From: Rhizobium phaseoli
Lineage (GTDB): Bacteria; Pseudomonadota; Alphaproteobacteria; Rhizobiales; Rhizobiaceae
Assembly (NCBI RefSeq): GCF_003985125.1
Contig: NZ_ML133577.1
Coordinates: 62,001 to 126,000, forward strand
Length of the DNA: 64,000 bases
Direction of reading: 5' to 3'
In this document: positions 1 to 8,186 of the stretch, piece by piece
Numbering within the stretch: the first letter of the stretch is position 1
How the letters are laid out: every line of letters starts with the position of its first letter
Notes under the pieces: generated by a model
Seen by the model: the letters and a program-made list of their open reading frames with translations, nothing else
Databases searched by the model: none
What the model was told of the DNA's origin: nothing
Made by a program: the position numbers and the translations under genes

Positions 1-161
1 AGCGTCGATTTTCCGGAACCCGACGGCCCCATGACCGCGACGAAGTCGCCGCGCGGCATGGCAAGATCGAGGCCGGAAAAGATCGGGATGATCTCCGTCC
101 CGATCCTGAATGCCTTTTTGACGCCGGCGAGCGCGATGAAGGGATCTTGCGTGTCGGTCAT
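1..161 (-). CDS. ABC transporter ATP-binding protein, N-terminal part (partial)
   Basis: The first 53 codons of an ATPase whose remainder lies beyond the left edge. The protein starts MTDTQDPFIALAGVKKAF and reaches a Walker A P-loop, GPSGSGKST, at about residues 45-53, which is the usual spacing for an ABC nucleotide-binding domain. The sequence MPRGDFVAVMGPSGSGKST fits the MacB/LolD class that powers tripartite or lipoprotein-type efflux. It follows the HlyD-type adaptor at 290-1462 on the same strand, so the two probably form an export operon with a permease further left. A palindromic repeat of about 120 bp lies between the two genes. The ATPase family is certain; the substrate is unknown. 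Confidence 0.85.
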   Translation of the reverse strand, partial: MTDTQDPFIALAGVKKAFRIGTEIIPIFSGLDLAMPRGDFVAVMGPSGSGKST

Positions 162-213
162 TGTTTTTCTCCTTGGTGATGAATGTCACGTCGTAGGGGC
201 CGCGCCGCCCGCG

Positions 214-333
214 TACTTCGAGGCCCTGCGGGGCCTCAGGATGAGGCGGAGAGACCGATCGCCCAGCCACACGGCACACCGATCGGCCCTCATCCTGAGG
301 TGCGTAGGCCAACGGCCGGAGCCTCGAAGGACG
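214..333. repeat. Palindromic intergenic element between efflux genes
   Basis: Two inverted half-copies face each other. The left half (about 215-246) reads cttcgaggccctgcggggc followed by ctcaggatgagg. The right half (about 287-333) reads ctcatcctgagg and ends gcctcgaaggac. Related copies occur at 1554, 1765, 44674 and 62329. The form resembles the mosaic palindromic elements (RIME class) described in rhizobia; the family assignment is from memory. This copy lies inside an operon and overlaps the 3' end of the HlyD gene. Confidence 0.75.
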
Positions 334-1462
334 GGGGCGGGTGATGAGCGCCCGCGCTCCCCTCGCCCACCACAAGCCGGATGCGCGCCGCCATCGCAGG
401 CCGTATGCCGGAGGGCGGCGACGTGAACGACAGGCGCAGCGTCGCCGTCCCCTTCTCCCGGGAAATGACGGGCGCGATCTTCGCCACTTCGACCGCGAAA
501 GGCTGATCGGGAAAACCGTCGAGCACCGCTTCGCCTGCGAGACCCGGCCGCATCAGCGCGATATTGGTCTCGGCCACATCCGCATCGATGACTAGGCTTG
601 CCGTATCGGCAATCGCAAGCAGGCTTTCATTCTCCCGCACGCTGTCTTCGCGCGACAGCACGGTGTCGCCGACATGCGCATCAAGCCGCGTCACGGTGCC
701 CGAAATCGGCGCGGTCAGGACAAGCGCCTCGACCTGTTCGCGCGCCCTGTCGATATCGAGCCTGGCCTTTTCGAGATCCTGCCGGGCCTGCTCCGCGCCA
801 TTCTCGGCCGTGTCGAAAGCGGTTTTCGCCTCTTCCAGCGCCTGCGCGGACATTGCATCGCGCCCGGCAAGCCGCTCGATGCGCGTGAGCGAAGACCGCG
901 CCTGCGCAAGCGCTATGTTCCTCGCCGCAAGCACCAATTCCGCCGCTCGCCATGATATCTCCGCGCCGCGAAGCGCAAACCGGGCGCCCGCATCGTCGAG
1001 CCGCACCAGCACCTGCCCCACCGCGACCTTGTCGCCCCCTTCGACTTCGACGGCGACAATCCGGCCCTCATATTTGGAAAAGACGACGGCGGTGTCGGGC
1101 GCCACGACATAGCCGGAGCCGGTAACCTCACGGGTCGGCAAGGCCGTGCGGTTCGCGCCATCATCGACCGGAGTCCGCCTTCCCTCGACAGCGGCACCGC
1201 GTCCCGCCGGCGCCGCCGCTTCATGAGCAGCTATCGCAAGCTGGCCACCCGCAATTACTGCGTCGATACGTTCCATCGTCGGAGCTCCATAAAAAGGAAC
1301 CAGCGCCAGCGATGCCGCCACAGCAAGGAGGAGCATTGCCCCAGGGATGATGCGCCGCCGGGGAAGAGCCTCCGGCAACTCTGTCTTGAAGGCCGCCGGC
1401 TCGATCGAAAGCGATCTCAGTTTGGTGGCAAGGTCTCGGTCGTGTTCTGATATCGTGTTCAT
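290..1462 (-). CDS. HlyD/RND-type periplasmic adaptor subunit
   Basis: A membrane-fusion adaptor of about 390 residues. It would link an inner-membrane ABC exporter to the outer membrane. A cytoplasmic N-terminus is followed by one membrane helix (about residues 38-58, IPGAMLLLAVAASLALVPF). Next come a lipoyl-like half (GYVVAPDTAVVFSKYEGRI), a coiled-coil hairpin rich in Ala, Glu and Arg (about 170-240), the second lipoyl half (LTAPISGTVTRLDAHVGD) and a beta-barrel region. The ATG at 1462 is chosen because it opens the conserved MNTISEHDRDL start; an in-frame ATG at 1474 and open frame to 1582 run into repeat DNA. The last residues (PPPSFEAPAVGLRTSG) and the stop codon are encoded by the palindromic element at 214-333, so the native C-terminus has been replaced or extended. 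The partner ATPase is at 1-161. Confidence 0.85.
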   Translation of the reverse strand: MNTISEHDRDLATKLRSLSIEPAAFKTELPEALPRRRIIPGAMLLLAVAASLALVPFYGAPTMERIDAVIAGGQLAIAAHEAAAPAGRGAAVEGRRTPVDDGANRTALPTREVTGSGYVVAPDTAVVFSKYEGRIVAVEVEGGDKVAVGQVLVRLDDAGARFALRGAEISWRAAELVLAARNIALAQARSSLTRIERLAGRDAMSAQALEEAKTAFDTAENGAEQARQDLEKARLDIDRAREQVEALVLTAPISGTVTRLDAHVGDTVLSREDSVRENESLLAIADTASLVIDADVAETNIALMRPGLAGEAVLDGFPDQPFAVEVAKIAPVISREKGTATLRLSFTSPPSGIRPAMAARIRLVVGEGSAGAHHPPPSFEAPAVGLRTSG

Positions 1463-1553
1463 GCCGCCAAACATCGCCGACCCGGCAGAAATCGCGCCCT
1501 CGAACGCGATCCGAAACGTCCTCGATCGCGATTGTGTACCCTGCAGTGGCCGG

Positions 1554-1594
1554 CCTCGTCCTTCGAGGCCCCCGCGGGGCACCTCAGGATGAGG
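1554..1594. repeat. Palindromic repeat, single half-copy
   Basis: The sequence runs cctcgtccttcgaggccccc then gcggggcacctcaggatgag. It is the same core as at 62329-62371 and, inverted, at 44674-44716. It sits about 90 bp upstream of the HlyD start codon. Confidence 0.75.
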
Positions 1595-1677
1595 GCGGAG
1601 GCAGGTTGCGGCTTATGTCAGTGGAGAACGCGGGCGCCCTGCCACCGAGAGCCAAGCCGCAGCGCGCAACAATTAGC

Positions 1678-1910
1678 CCTATGGTGAGCAGGCCCGCCAG
1701 GCCGCCGCGAGGGCGGGTGGCCTGCCCATACGTCGAAGCGCTGGTGGCCGCTCGGTCTCTCCGCCCTCATCCCGAGGCGCCCCGCCTGGGGCCTCGAAGG
1801 ACGATGGTCGGCCACCGTGTCCGCTCCGACAATGGACAAGGCTTAAAGCGCGTAGCCACCCGCCCTCGTGGTTCGAGACGGCCCTACGGGCCTCCTCACC
1901 ATGAGGGCTG
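1678..1910. repeat. Mosaic of palindromic repeat fragments
   Basis: This stretch between the HlyD and AraC genes carries no convincing gene. It holds an inverted copy of the core (1765-1806, ctcatcccgaggcgccccgc then ctggggcctcgaaggacgat). It also holds a second repeat type, in which ctatggtgagcaggc (about 1679-1693) pairs imperfectly with gcctcctcaccatgagggc (about 1890-1908). Several short open frames here (FEAPGGA, PSSFEAP and similar) are translations of the repeats and should not be called as genes. Confidence 0.6.
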
Positions 1911-1993
1911 ATCGTCGTGCCGGGCGGCAGGTGAGATGAAAGCGCGGAGAGGGCGCGGCGCGGCGGCACTTATGAGATCAGCCTGAATATCCC

Positions 1994-2794
1994 CTACCCC
2001 TCCGCCTTCCTCTGCCGCCAGGCCACTGGCGTCATATCCGTCACCCGGCGGAATTCGCGGTTGAAATTGGACTTGGTCTGGAAGCCGACCTCGAACATCA
2101 CCTCGGTGACCGGTTTTTCCGTTCCGGCGAGCAGCCGGCATGCCTCGCCGACCCTGTAATCATTGACATATTGCGAGACGTTCTTGTCCATCGCCCGATT
2201 GATCGCTGCCGAGATCTGGCGCGCGGGAATGCCGGCCTTGCGGGCCAGCCGGTCGAGATTGAGATTGGCGTCGCGATAGAGCTTCTTTGCCTCCATCAAC
2301 GCATCGACAGTTGCGATCGTCTCCCTGTCCTCGGTCGTTTCGGGCCTCGGCGCCGTTTCCACTGTTTCATCAGGCGCCCGGCTGCGGCTGGCCGCGGCAG
2401 CGGCAATCCCGAGAATGACGAGGGCGACAAGATTGCCGACGCTGATCAGCGTCAGCGCGTGCTCGCCATGCGCCCAGGTGAAGTCGAAGAAGACGAAAGC
2501 ATCGACGGCGGCCGACAGGCACAGTGCGGCCGCCGCAAAGATGATCGCCCGATAGGCCGGCACCGCTCCTTCGAAAGGCGCAAGGCGAAGCGCATCCGCA
2601 CCCGGACGCATCAGCAGCAGGATCGCCAGGGCGTAACCGACGAAGATGAGCACCAGCGCGATGTCGATCGCTTCCCGCCAGAATACCATCAGCAGCAGGA
2701 TGACGGCGGCGGGCACGGCATGCAGCGCAATGCGCGCCGGCAATGGCCGCCTGCCATCATCGCCGACATCCTCGTCCGGCGCGACCTCCATCAT
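1994..2794 (-). CDS. Membrane-anchored AraC-family transcriptional regulator
   Basis: A 266-residue protein with an unusual layout. The N-terminal half contains about four hydrophobic helices (IALHAVPAAVILLLMVF, ALVLIFVGYALAILLLM, AIIFAAAALCLSAAV, LISVGNLVALVILGIAA). The C-terminal 110 residues form an AraC-type double helix-turn-helix: LNLDRLARKAGIPARQISAAI, then the signature VMFEVGFQTKSNFNREFRRV with the typical ending TDMTPVAWR. No sugar-binding cupin domain is present, so the signal is presumably sensed in or through the membrane. It stands alone between repeat DNA and the dienelactone-hydrolase-like gene. No strong ribosome-binding site is visible before the tandem ATGATG. The family is clear; target genes are unknown. 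Confidence 0.85.
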   Translation of the reverse strand: MMEVAPDEDVGDDGRRPLPARIALHAVPAAVILLLMVFWREAIDIALVLIFVGYALAILLLMRPGADALRLAPFEGAVPAYRAIIFAAAALCLSAAVDAFVFFDFTWAHGEHALTLISVGNLVALVILGIAAAAASRSRAPDETVETAPRPETTEDRETIATVDALMEAKKLYRDANLNLDRLARKAGIPARQISAAINRAMDKNVSQYVNDYRVGEACRLLAGTEKPVTEVMFEVGFQTKSNFNREFRRVTDMTPVAWRQRKAEG

Positions 2795-2867
2795 GTTTTA
2801 GGACCCGATTTTTTACGCGGATTTTTTGGATTGGAGTCCAGGGAGCGAGCAAGCCGGGAACGCCGGA

Positions 2868-3449
2868 TCAGCGGCGCTTCAGGAATTCAATGACGCGGGC
2901 AGTCAGGAGCGCAGTCGCATGCGCATCATGGGACGGCAGCGAGCTGTCGGCGAAATAATGCTGATCGCCAGGGTAGAGAAAGAGCTCGGCGTCCTCGACC
3001 TTCGCCACGATCTCGCGGGCGGCATCGATGTCGCCCTCGCCGACGAAGATCGGATCGTTGTCCATGCCGTGGATCTGGACGGCGACGCCGTCCGGCCAGG
3101 GTCCGAAGGCCCACTCGCCGCTGATCGGCAGGCAGGAATAGAAAAGCAGAGCTCCACGCGCTCCTGGCCGCGTTTGTGCCAGCTTCTGCGCCGGCAACAC
3201 GCCGAATGAGAAACCGGCATAGACAAGTTCGGCAGGCAATTCGTCGGCGACCCGGACGCCGCGCTCCCGGACGGCGCCGAATCCGATCTCGCCGATATAG
3301 GCGAGACCGTCCTCGATGCTGCCGAACGTTCGGCCATCGAACAGGTCAGGCGTATGCACGATGTGGCCGGCAGCCCTGATATCGTCGGCGAAGGCGTGCA
3401 CTCCAGGCGTCAGCCCCTGCGCGTGATGGAACAGCAAGATTTCAGCCAT
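2868..3449 (-). CDS. Dienelactone hydrolase family protein
   Basis: An alpha/beta hydrolase of 193 residues, the normal size for small dienelactone-hydrolase-like proteins. The nucleophile elbow is GFSFG (Ser near residue 85), the acid is likely in HGMDNDPIF, and the catalytic His lies in GDQHYF. These three form the expected Ser/Asp/His triad; many true dienelactone hydrolases use Cys instead, so the substrate may be an ester rather than a dienelactone. The start at 3449 is preferred over 3476 because GGGAGG precedes it at good spacing. It lies between the AraC regulator and the oxidase operon, all on the minus strand, with over 100 bp to the oxidase genes. Confidence 0.8.
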   Translation of the reverse strand: MAEILLFHHAQGLTPGVHAFADDIRAAGHIVHTPDLFDGRTFGSIEDGLAYIGEIGFGAVRERGVRVADELPAELVYAGFSFGVLPAQKLAQTRPGARGALLFYSCLPISGEWAFGPWPDGVAVQIHGMDNDPIFVGEGDIDAAREIVAKVEDAELFLYPGDQHYFADSSLPSHDAHATALLTARVIEFLKRR

Positions 3450-3556
3450 AGGCGCCTCCCGTCGAGATGTCGGCACATTTGATAAGTTCTGAGCAGTCCG
3501 GATTTAGGCTCGCGGCGGTCGTCCCCGATGTCGCACCTCTGCCGCGATGGCCGGTT

Positions 3557-3922
3557 CTACGGCGCCGCGCCGAAGAAGGCGAGCCGGGTGAAGATCGTAT
3601 AATGCGATTCCGATACCATCAGTGCGACGAAGACCAGCACCAGCACCGGCGGCAGCAGGATGGCGTAGACGAGCGCCAGCCGTTCCCAGGCCATGTGCAT
3701 GAAGACGGCGACGATCAGCCCGGCCTTCAGCATCATGAACAGCAGGATCAGCGTCCACCTGAGATAGCTCTGGATGCCGAGATAATCGACCATGTAGGAG
3801 GCCGCGCTGAGCACGAAGAGCAGGCCCCAGACGAAGAAGTAGAGCCCGATCGGGTGCTGCTGTCCGGTATGTGCCTGTGCATGCGCCGTTTCGATGTGTG
3901 CATGCGCCGTTGTCTCGTTCAT
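3557..3922 (-). CDS. Cytochrome c oxidase subunit IV family protein
   Basis: A 121-residue membrane protein, the last gene of the cox operon. A His-rich N-terminus (AHAHIETAHAQAHTGQQH) is followed by three helices (LYFFVWGLLFVLSAASY, WTLILLFMMLKAGLIVAVFMH, ALVYAILLPPVLVLVFVAL). This is the architecture of the small prokaryotic subunit IV (COX4_pro/CyoD-like), which stabilises the oxidase. It begins 7 bp after the stop of the subunit III gene at 3930-4649. The ATG at 3922 is the first in frame after that stop and gives the expected length. The His-rich tail could bind copper, but that is speculation. Confidence 0.85.
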   Translation of the reverse strand: MNETTAHAHIETAHAQAHTGQQHPIGLYFFVWGLLFVLSAASYMVDYLGIQSYLRWTLILLFMMLKAGLIVAVFMHMAWERLALVYAILLPPVLVLVFVALMVSESHYTIFTRLAFFGAAP

Positions 3923-3929
3923 GACGACC

Positions 3930-4649
3930 TCACCACAGATAGAAAAATGCGAAGATGAAGACCCAGACCAGGTCGACGAAGTGCCAGTAGAGGCCCATGA
4001 TCTCGACGGCCTCGTAGCGGCCTTTCCGGCTCGTGAAGAAGCCGCGCCGTTCCACGTCGAAATCGCCGCGCCAGACTTTGCGGGCGACGATGAGGAGGAA
4101 GATGACGCCGATCGTGACATGGGTGCCGTGAAAGCCCGTGATCATGAAGAAGGTCGATCCGAACTGCGCCGCCCCCCATGGGTTCTCCCAGGGGCGAACG
4201 CCTTCGGTGATCAGCTTCGTCCATTCGAAGGCCTGCATGCTGACGAAGGTTGCACCGAGAAGCGCTGTCAGCAGCATCAGGATCGCCGTCGTGCGGCGGT
4301 CGCGGCGATAGCCGAAATTGACCGCCATCGCCATGGTGCCGCTGCTCGAGATCAGCACGAAGGTCATGATCGCGATCAGGATCAACGGCACGTCCGCACC
4401 GCCGATATGCAGCGCGAAAACTTCGCTCGGATTGGGCCATGGAACGGGCGTCGACATGCGGGCGGTCATATAGGCGATCAGGAAACAGCCGAAGACGAAA
4501 GTGTCGCTGAGCAGGAAGATCCACATCATCGCCTTGCCCCAGGAGGCGGTCTTGAAGGCGCGCTGATCCGAGCTGAAATCGGCGGCGACACCGCGAAGGC
4601 CTGCCGGCCTGAGGTCTGCCCCGCCGTGTGTCTCGATAGTCTGTGCCAT
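3930..4649 (-). CDS. coxP: Heme-copper oxidase subunit III (CoxP-like)
   Basis: A 239-residue subunit III of a terminal oxidase. It has five or more membrane helices and the family landmarks MMWIFLLSDTFVFGCFLIAY near the N-terminus, FEWTKLI, GFHGTHVTIGVIFLL and, at the end, YWHFVDLVWVFIFAFFY. Subunit III supports proton uptake and stability rather than carrying metals. The ATG at 4649 is used because AAGGGG precedes it; a TTG two codons upstream is less likely. The operon is coxM-coxN-coxO-coxP-subunit IV. The arrangement with two subunit III-type genes matches the coxMNOP alternative oxidase first described in Bradyrhizobium japonicum. Confidence 0.88.
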   Translation of the reverse strand: MAQTIETHGGADLRPAGLRGVAADFSSDQRAFKTASWGKAMMWIFLLSDTFVFGCFLIAYMTARMSTPVPWPNPSEVFALHIGGADVPLILIAIMTFVLISSSGTMAMAVNFGYRRDRRTTAILMLLTALLGATFVSMQAFEWTKLITEGVRPWENPWGAAQFGSTFFMITGFHGTHVTIGVIFLLIVARKVWRGDFDVERRGFFTSRKGRYEAVEIMGLYWHFVDLVWVFIFAFFYLW

Positions 4650-4660
4650 CTGCAAACCCC

Positions 4661-5374
4661 TTAGTTCAGTAGTGTGCGGCAGAGATCGACGAAGTCATTC
4701 GCCCAGCCGGCAAAGAGCGCGAAGAGCAGCAGCCAGACGGCGAGCATGAAATGCGAATAGATCGCGGAAAGATCGACGCTGAGGCTGAGCCTCTCCGGCG
4801 CGACGTCTGATGAAAATGCCCTGGCCGTCGTATGCGTGAGCACGGCGAGCCCGCCGAGGATATGCAGCCCGTGCAGGCCGGTCAGCATATAGAAGAAGCT
4901 GTTAGCGGGATTGTCGGCAAGCACGTAGCCCGCCGCCGTCAGCTCCCGCCATACCTGGATCTGCCCGGCGAGAAAGAAGACGGCAAGCGCAAGCCCTGTC
5001 ACGAGCGCCGGCCGCAGGCTTTCCATGCGGCCATGCCCCGCTTCACGTTTCGCCCATTGCAGGGCAGCACTGCTCAACGCAAGCGCCGCGGTGTTCACCC
5101 AGAGGAGGCGCGGAACCGGCATCCCCCACCAGTCCGCCGACGCCGCACGCATGAAATAGGCGCTGACGGCAAGGCTGAAGAGCGCGCCGACGACGCCGAG
5201 AAACACGAAGAGGCCAATCTTCACCGCCGGCAGCGGCGGCCGGTCGGTGCCATGATGATCGGGCAGCTGCACAGACCCAGTTTCCAGCCAGGGCTTCGAG
5301 GTCAGCCGCTGCCCTGAAAGCCACCAGATGATGATGGCGGCGATGGCGGCAAGGAAAAGCAGGATGACGTTCAT
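4661..5374 (-). CDS. coxO: Heme-copper oxidase subunit III-like protein (CoxO-like)
   Basis: A 237-residue membrane protein. It has an N-terminal helix (NVILLFLAAIAAIIIWWL), then subunit III-type helices (VKIGLFVFLGVVGALFSLAV, ALVTGLALAVFFLAGQIQVW) and the hallmark TGLHGLHILGGLAVL, ending YSHFMLAVWLLLFALF. It is more divergent than the next gene, coxP. Its ATG overlaps the stop of coxN (ATGA), so the two are translationally coupled, and coxP starts 11 bp after its stop. By position and sequence it corresponds to CoxO of the coxMNOP set. Having two subunit III homologues in one oxidase operon is typical of this group. Confidence 0.85.
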   Translation of the reverse strand: MNVILLFLAAIAAIIIWWLSGQRLTSKPWLETGSVQLPDHHGTDRPPLPAVKIGLFVFLGVVGALFSLAVSAYFMRAASADWWGMPVPRLLWVNTAALALSSAALQWAKREAGHGRMESLRPALVTGLALAVFFLAGQIQVWRELTAAGYVLADNPANSFFYMLTGLHGLHILGGLAVLTHTTARAFSSDVAPERLSLSVDLSAIYSHFMLAVWLLLFALFAGWANDFVDLCRTLLN

Positions 5375-7140
5375 GCCGGAGCCTCGCGGGTGACGCCATC
5401 GCTTGCCGGCACATTCTGCGGAATGAAATCCTCGGCCGCCCCCGGCACGCTGTAGTCATAGGCCCAGCGATAGACGACAGGCAGGTCCCTGCCCCAGTTG
5501 CCGTGGGCAGGCGGCGTCTGCGGCGTCTGCCACTCAAGCGTCGTTGCCCGCCAAGGATTGCCGCCAGCCTCCCGGCCGCAGAAAAGGCTCCAGACCAGAT
5601 TGAACAGGAAGACCATCTGGCCGGCGCCGACGACGAGCGCCATGACGGTGATGAAGATGTTCAGCGTATGCGCCGAAGGCGGAACGAAGGCGGTCTCTCC
5701 CATCTCGAAGTAGCGGCGCGGCACGCCGAGCAGGCCGAGATAATGCATCGGAAAGAAGATTGCATAGGTACCGAGGAAGGTGATCCAGAAGTGGATGTGG
5801 CCGAGCGTCTCGTCCAGCATGCGCCCGGTCACCTTCGGATACCAGTGATAGATCGCCCCGAAGATGACGAGGATCGGCGCAACCCCCATGACCATGTGGA
5901 AATGCGCGACGACGAACATCGTATCCGACAGCGGCACGTCGACGACGACATTGCCGAGAAAGAGGCCGGTGAGCCCGCCATTGACGAAGGTGACGATGAA
6001 GGCGAGCGCAAAGAGCATCGGCAGCGTCAGGTGGATGTCGCCGCGCCAGAGCGTCAGCACCCAGTTGTAAACCTTGATCGCCGTCGGAATGGCGATGATC
6101 AGCGTCGTGGTGGCAAAGAAGAAGCCGAAGGCCGGGTGCATGCCGCTGACATACATGTGGTGCGCCCAGACGACGAAGCTTAAGCCCCCGATGATGACGA
6201 TCGCCCAGACCATCATCCGGTAGCCGAAGATGTTCTTGCGCGCATGCGTGCTGATCAGGTCCGATACGATGCCGAAAGCCGGCAGCGCGACGATATAGAC
6301 CTCGGGATGGCCGAAAAACCAGAACAGATGCTGGAACAGGATCGGGCTGCCGCCGCCATGCTGCAGCTGCGTGCCCATCTCGACGATGGCGGGCATGAAG
6401 AAGCTGGTGCCGAGCACCCGGTCGAAGAGCATCATGACGCAGGCGACGAAGAGTGCCGGAAAGGCAAGCAGCGCCATCACGGTGGCGGTGAAGATGCCCC
6501 AGACGGTGAGCGGCATCCGCATCAGCGTCATCCCCCGCGCCCGCCCCTGCAGCACCGTTACCACATAGTTCAGCCCGCCCATGGTGAAGCCGATGATGAA
6601 GACGATCAGCGAGGTGAGCATCAGAAGGATGCCCCAATCCTTGCCGCCCGGCGTGCCTGATAGAACGGATTGCGGCGGATAAAGGGTCCAGCCGGCCCCC
6701 GTCGGCCCGCCCGGGGCGAAGAAGCCGGCGGCGAGGATCAGCACCGCGAGCAGATAGATCCAGTAGCTCAGCATGTTCGCGTAAGGAAATACCATGTCGC
6801 GCGCACCGACCATCAGCGGAATGAGGTAGTTGCCGAAACCGCCGAGGAAGAGCGCCGTCAAGAGATAGATCACCATGATCATGCCGTGCATGGTGATGAA
6901 CTGGTAATAGTGATCGGCATCGATGAAGGCGAAATAGCCTGGAAATGCGAGTTGAATCCGCATCAACCAGGAAAGCACCAGCGCCACCAGGCCGATCGAG
7001 ATCGCGGTGATCGAATATTGCACGGCGATGATCTTGGCATCCTGGCTAAACACATATCTCGTCCACCAGCTGTGCGGATGATAAAGCTCGACATCCTCGA
7101 CTTCGGCGGAGGGGATGCTGCCGGACGGAATCTCGACCAT
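5371..7140 (-). CDS. coxN: Cytochrome c oxidase subunit I (CoxN-like)
   Basis: The 589-residue catalytic subunit, with about twelve helices carrying heme a, heme a3 and CuB. Visible landmarks are the heme-a His region (YQFITMHGMIMVIYLL), GNYLIPLMVGARDMVFP with the D-channel Asp, and FWFFGHPEVYIVALPAFG, which contains the CuB His and the Tyr of the His-Tyr cross-link. WAHHMYVSGM supplies two more CuB His, and VVAHFHMVMG the a3 and a ligands. These features place it with A-type oxidases. A good site, AAGGAAGAGAG, precedes the ATG. It lies between coxM (gap 81 bp) and coxO (overlap). The operon also carries CuA in coxM, so the electron donor should be a c-type cytochrome, and one is encoded just upstream. 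Confidence 0.93.
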   Translation of the reverse strand: MVEIPSGSIPSAEVEDVELYHPHSWWTRYVFSQDAKIIAVQYSITAISIGLVALVLSWLMRIQLAFPGYFAFIDADHYYQFITMHGMIMVIYLLTALFLGGFGNYLIPLMVGARDMVFPYANMLSYWIYLLAVLILAAGFFAPGGPTGAGWTLYPPQSVLSGTPGGKDWGILLMLTSLIVFIIGFTMGGLNYVVTVLQGRARGMTLMRMPLTVWGIFTATVMALLAFPALFVACVMMLFDRVLGTSFFMPAIVEMGTQLQHGGGSPILFQHLFWFFGHPEVYIVALPAFGIVSDLISTHARKNIFGYRMMVWAIVIIGGLSFVVWAHHMYVSGMHPAFGFFFATTTLIIAIPTAIKVYNWVLTLWRGDIHLTLPMLFALAFIVTFVNGGLTGLFLGNVVVDVPLSDTMFVVAHFHMVMGVAPILVIFGAIYHWYPKVTGRMLDETLGHIHFWITFLGTYAIFFPMHYLGLLGVPRRYFEMGETAFVPPSAHTLNIFITVMALVVGAGQMVFLFNLVWSLFCGREAGGNPWRATTLEWQTPQTPPAHGNWGRDLPVVYRWAYDYSVPGAAEDFIPQNVPASDGVTREAPA

Positions 7141-7221
7141 AATCTCTCTTCCTTTCCCCGATGCGGCCTCCGGCCGTCTTCCCGCCGGTTCCCTGAACCG
7201 GCCTACGACCGCGTCACCGCG

Positions 7222-8040
7222 TCAATTGGCCGGCGGCAGCTCTCCCGATGACGCCGTCAGCTGGGTGAATGTCTGCTGTTGCCCGAGCCAGGTCTGGTAG
7301 TCCGTGTCGTTGTCGACCACGACGGTGCCGCGCATTTGCGGATGACCGACGCCGCAGAGTTCGGCGCAAAGGATCTCGAAGGTGCCCGTCCGCGTCGGCG
7401 TCAACCAGAAATAGGTGACCATGCCGGGGATCATGTCCATCTTGGCGCGGAATTCCGGCACGTAGAAATCGTGAAGAACATCGATCGAGCGCAACAGGAT
7501 GTGCACCGGTTTGCCCATGGGCAGATGCAACTCGCCGCCTTCGACGATCACGTCGTCGAGGCCGTTCGCATCGTTCTTGTCGAGGCCGAGCGGGTTCTCG
7601 GGCGTGACGTCGCGCGTCTCGGCACGGCCGAGTTTGCCGTCCGCCCCCGGCAGGCGGAAGCTCCACAGCCATTGCTGACTGACGACCTCGACCGATGCAG
7701 CATCGGCCGGCACGGATATGAACTGGTTCCACACGATGAGGCCGGGCGCCAGCATGGCGGCGACACCGACCGCCGTTCCCGAGGCGAGCAGCACCTCCAG
7801 CCTGCGGTTTTCAGGCTCGTAATGCGCCTGGTTGCCCGGCTTGTGGCGAAAGCGGTAGACGCAATAGGCCATGAACGAAACCACCGCCACGAAGACGATG
7901 CCGGTGATCCAGAAGGTGATGACGAGGGTACTGTCGATATAGGTCCAGTTGGACGCGATCGGCGTCCACCACCACGGACTCAGCACATGGAACAGCACGG
8001 AGCCGACGACAATCAGGACGAGGATCAGCACGACAGCCAT
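7222..8040 (-). CDS. coxM: Cytochrome c oxidase subunit II (CoxM-like)
   Basis: A 272-residue subunit II. Two N-terminal helices (VLILVLIVVGSVLFHVL and LVITFWITGIVFVAVVSFM) anchor a periplasmic cupredoxin domain. The CuA site is intact: SIDVLHDFYVPEF supplies the first His, and CAELCGVGHPQM supplies two Cys, the second His and the Met. No cytochrome c domain is fused at the C-terminus, so this is not a caa3-type subunit. GAGGAGGAGCGGAA precedes the ATG. It is the first oxidase gene of the operon, 146 bp downstream of the cytochrome c gene. CoxM of the B. japonicum alternative oxidase is the closest named relative I know by gene order. Confidence 0.9.
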   Translation of the reverse strand: MAVVLILVLIVVGSVLFHVLSPWWWTPIASNWTYIDSTLVITFWITGIVFVAVVSFMAYCVYRFRHKPGNQAHYEPENRRLEVLLASGTAVGVAAMLAPGLIVWNQFISVPADAASVEVVSQQWLWSFRLPGADGKLGRAETRDVTPENPLGLDKNDANGLDDVIVEGGELHLPMGKPVHILLRSIDVLHDFYVPEFRAKMDMIPGMVTYFWLTPTRTGTFEILCAELCGVGHPQMRGTVVVDNDTDYQTWLGQQQTFTQLTASSGELPPAN

Positions 8041-8186
8041 TTCCGCTCCTCCTCGAGCAGGTTGACCGTGAAACCGTATTCCGCAAAAAGTCCGTGTTTA
8101 TTATCGCACAGATAGAAAATACCGGCAAATACCGCAATTTAGCCATCCGCCGCGGGCCCGCGACCCGTCATTTGGGGTATTGCCCA

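Noticed and set aside
1223..1911. Several open frames on both strands around the repeats (for example 1534-1911 plus and 1679-1969 minus)
   Set aside because: They translate the palindromic repeats (FEAP, GLEG, PRGG words) and lack ribosome-binding sites or family similarity.
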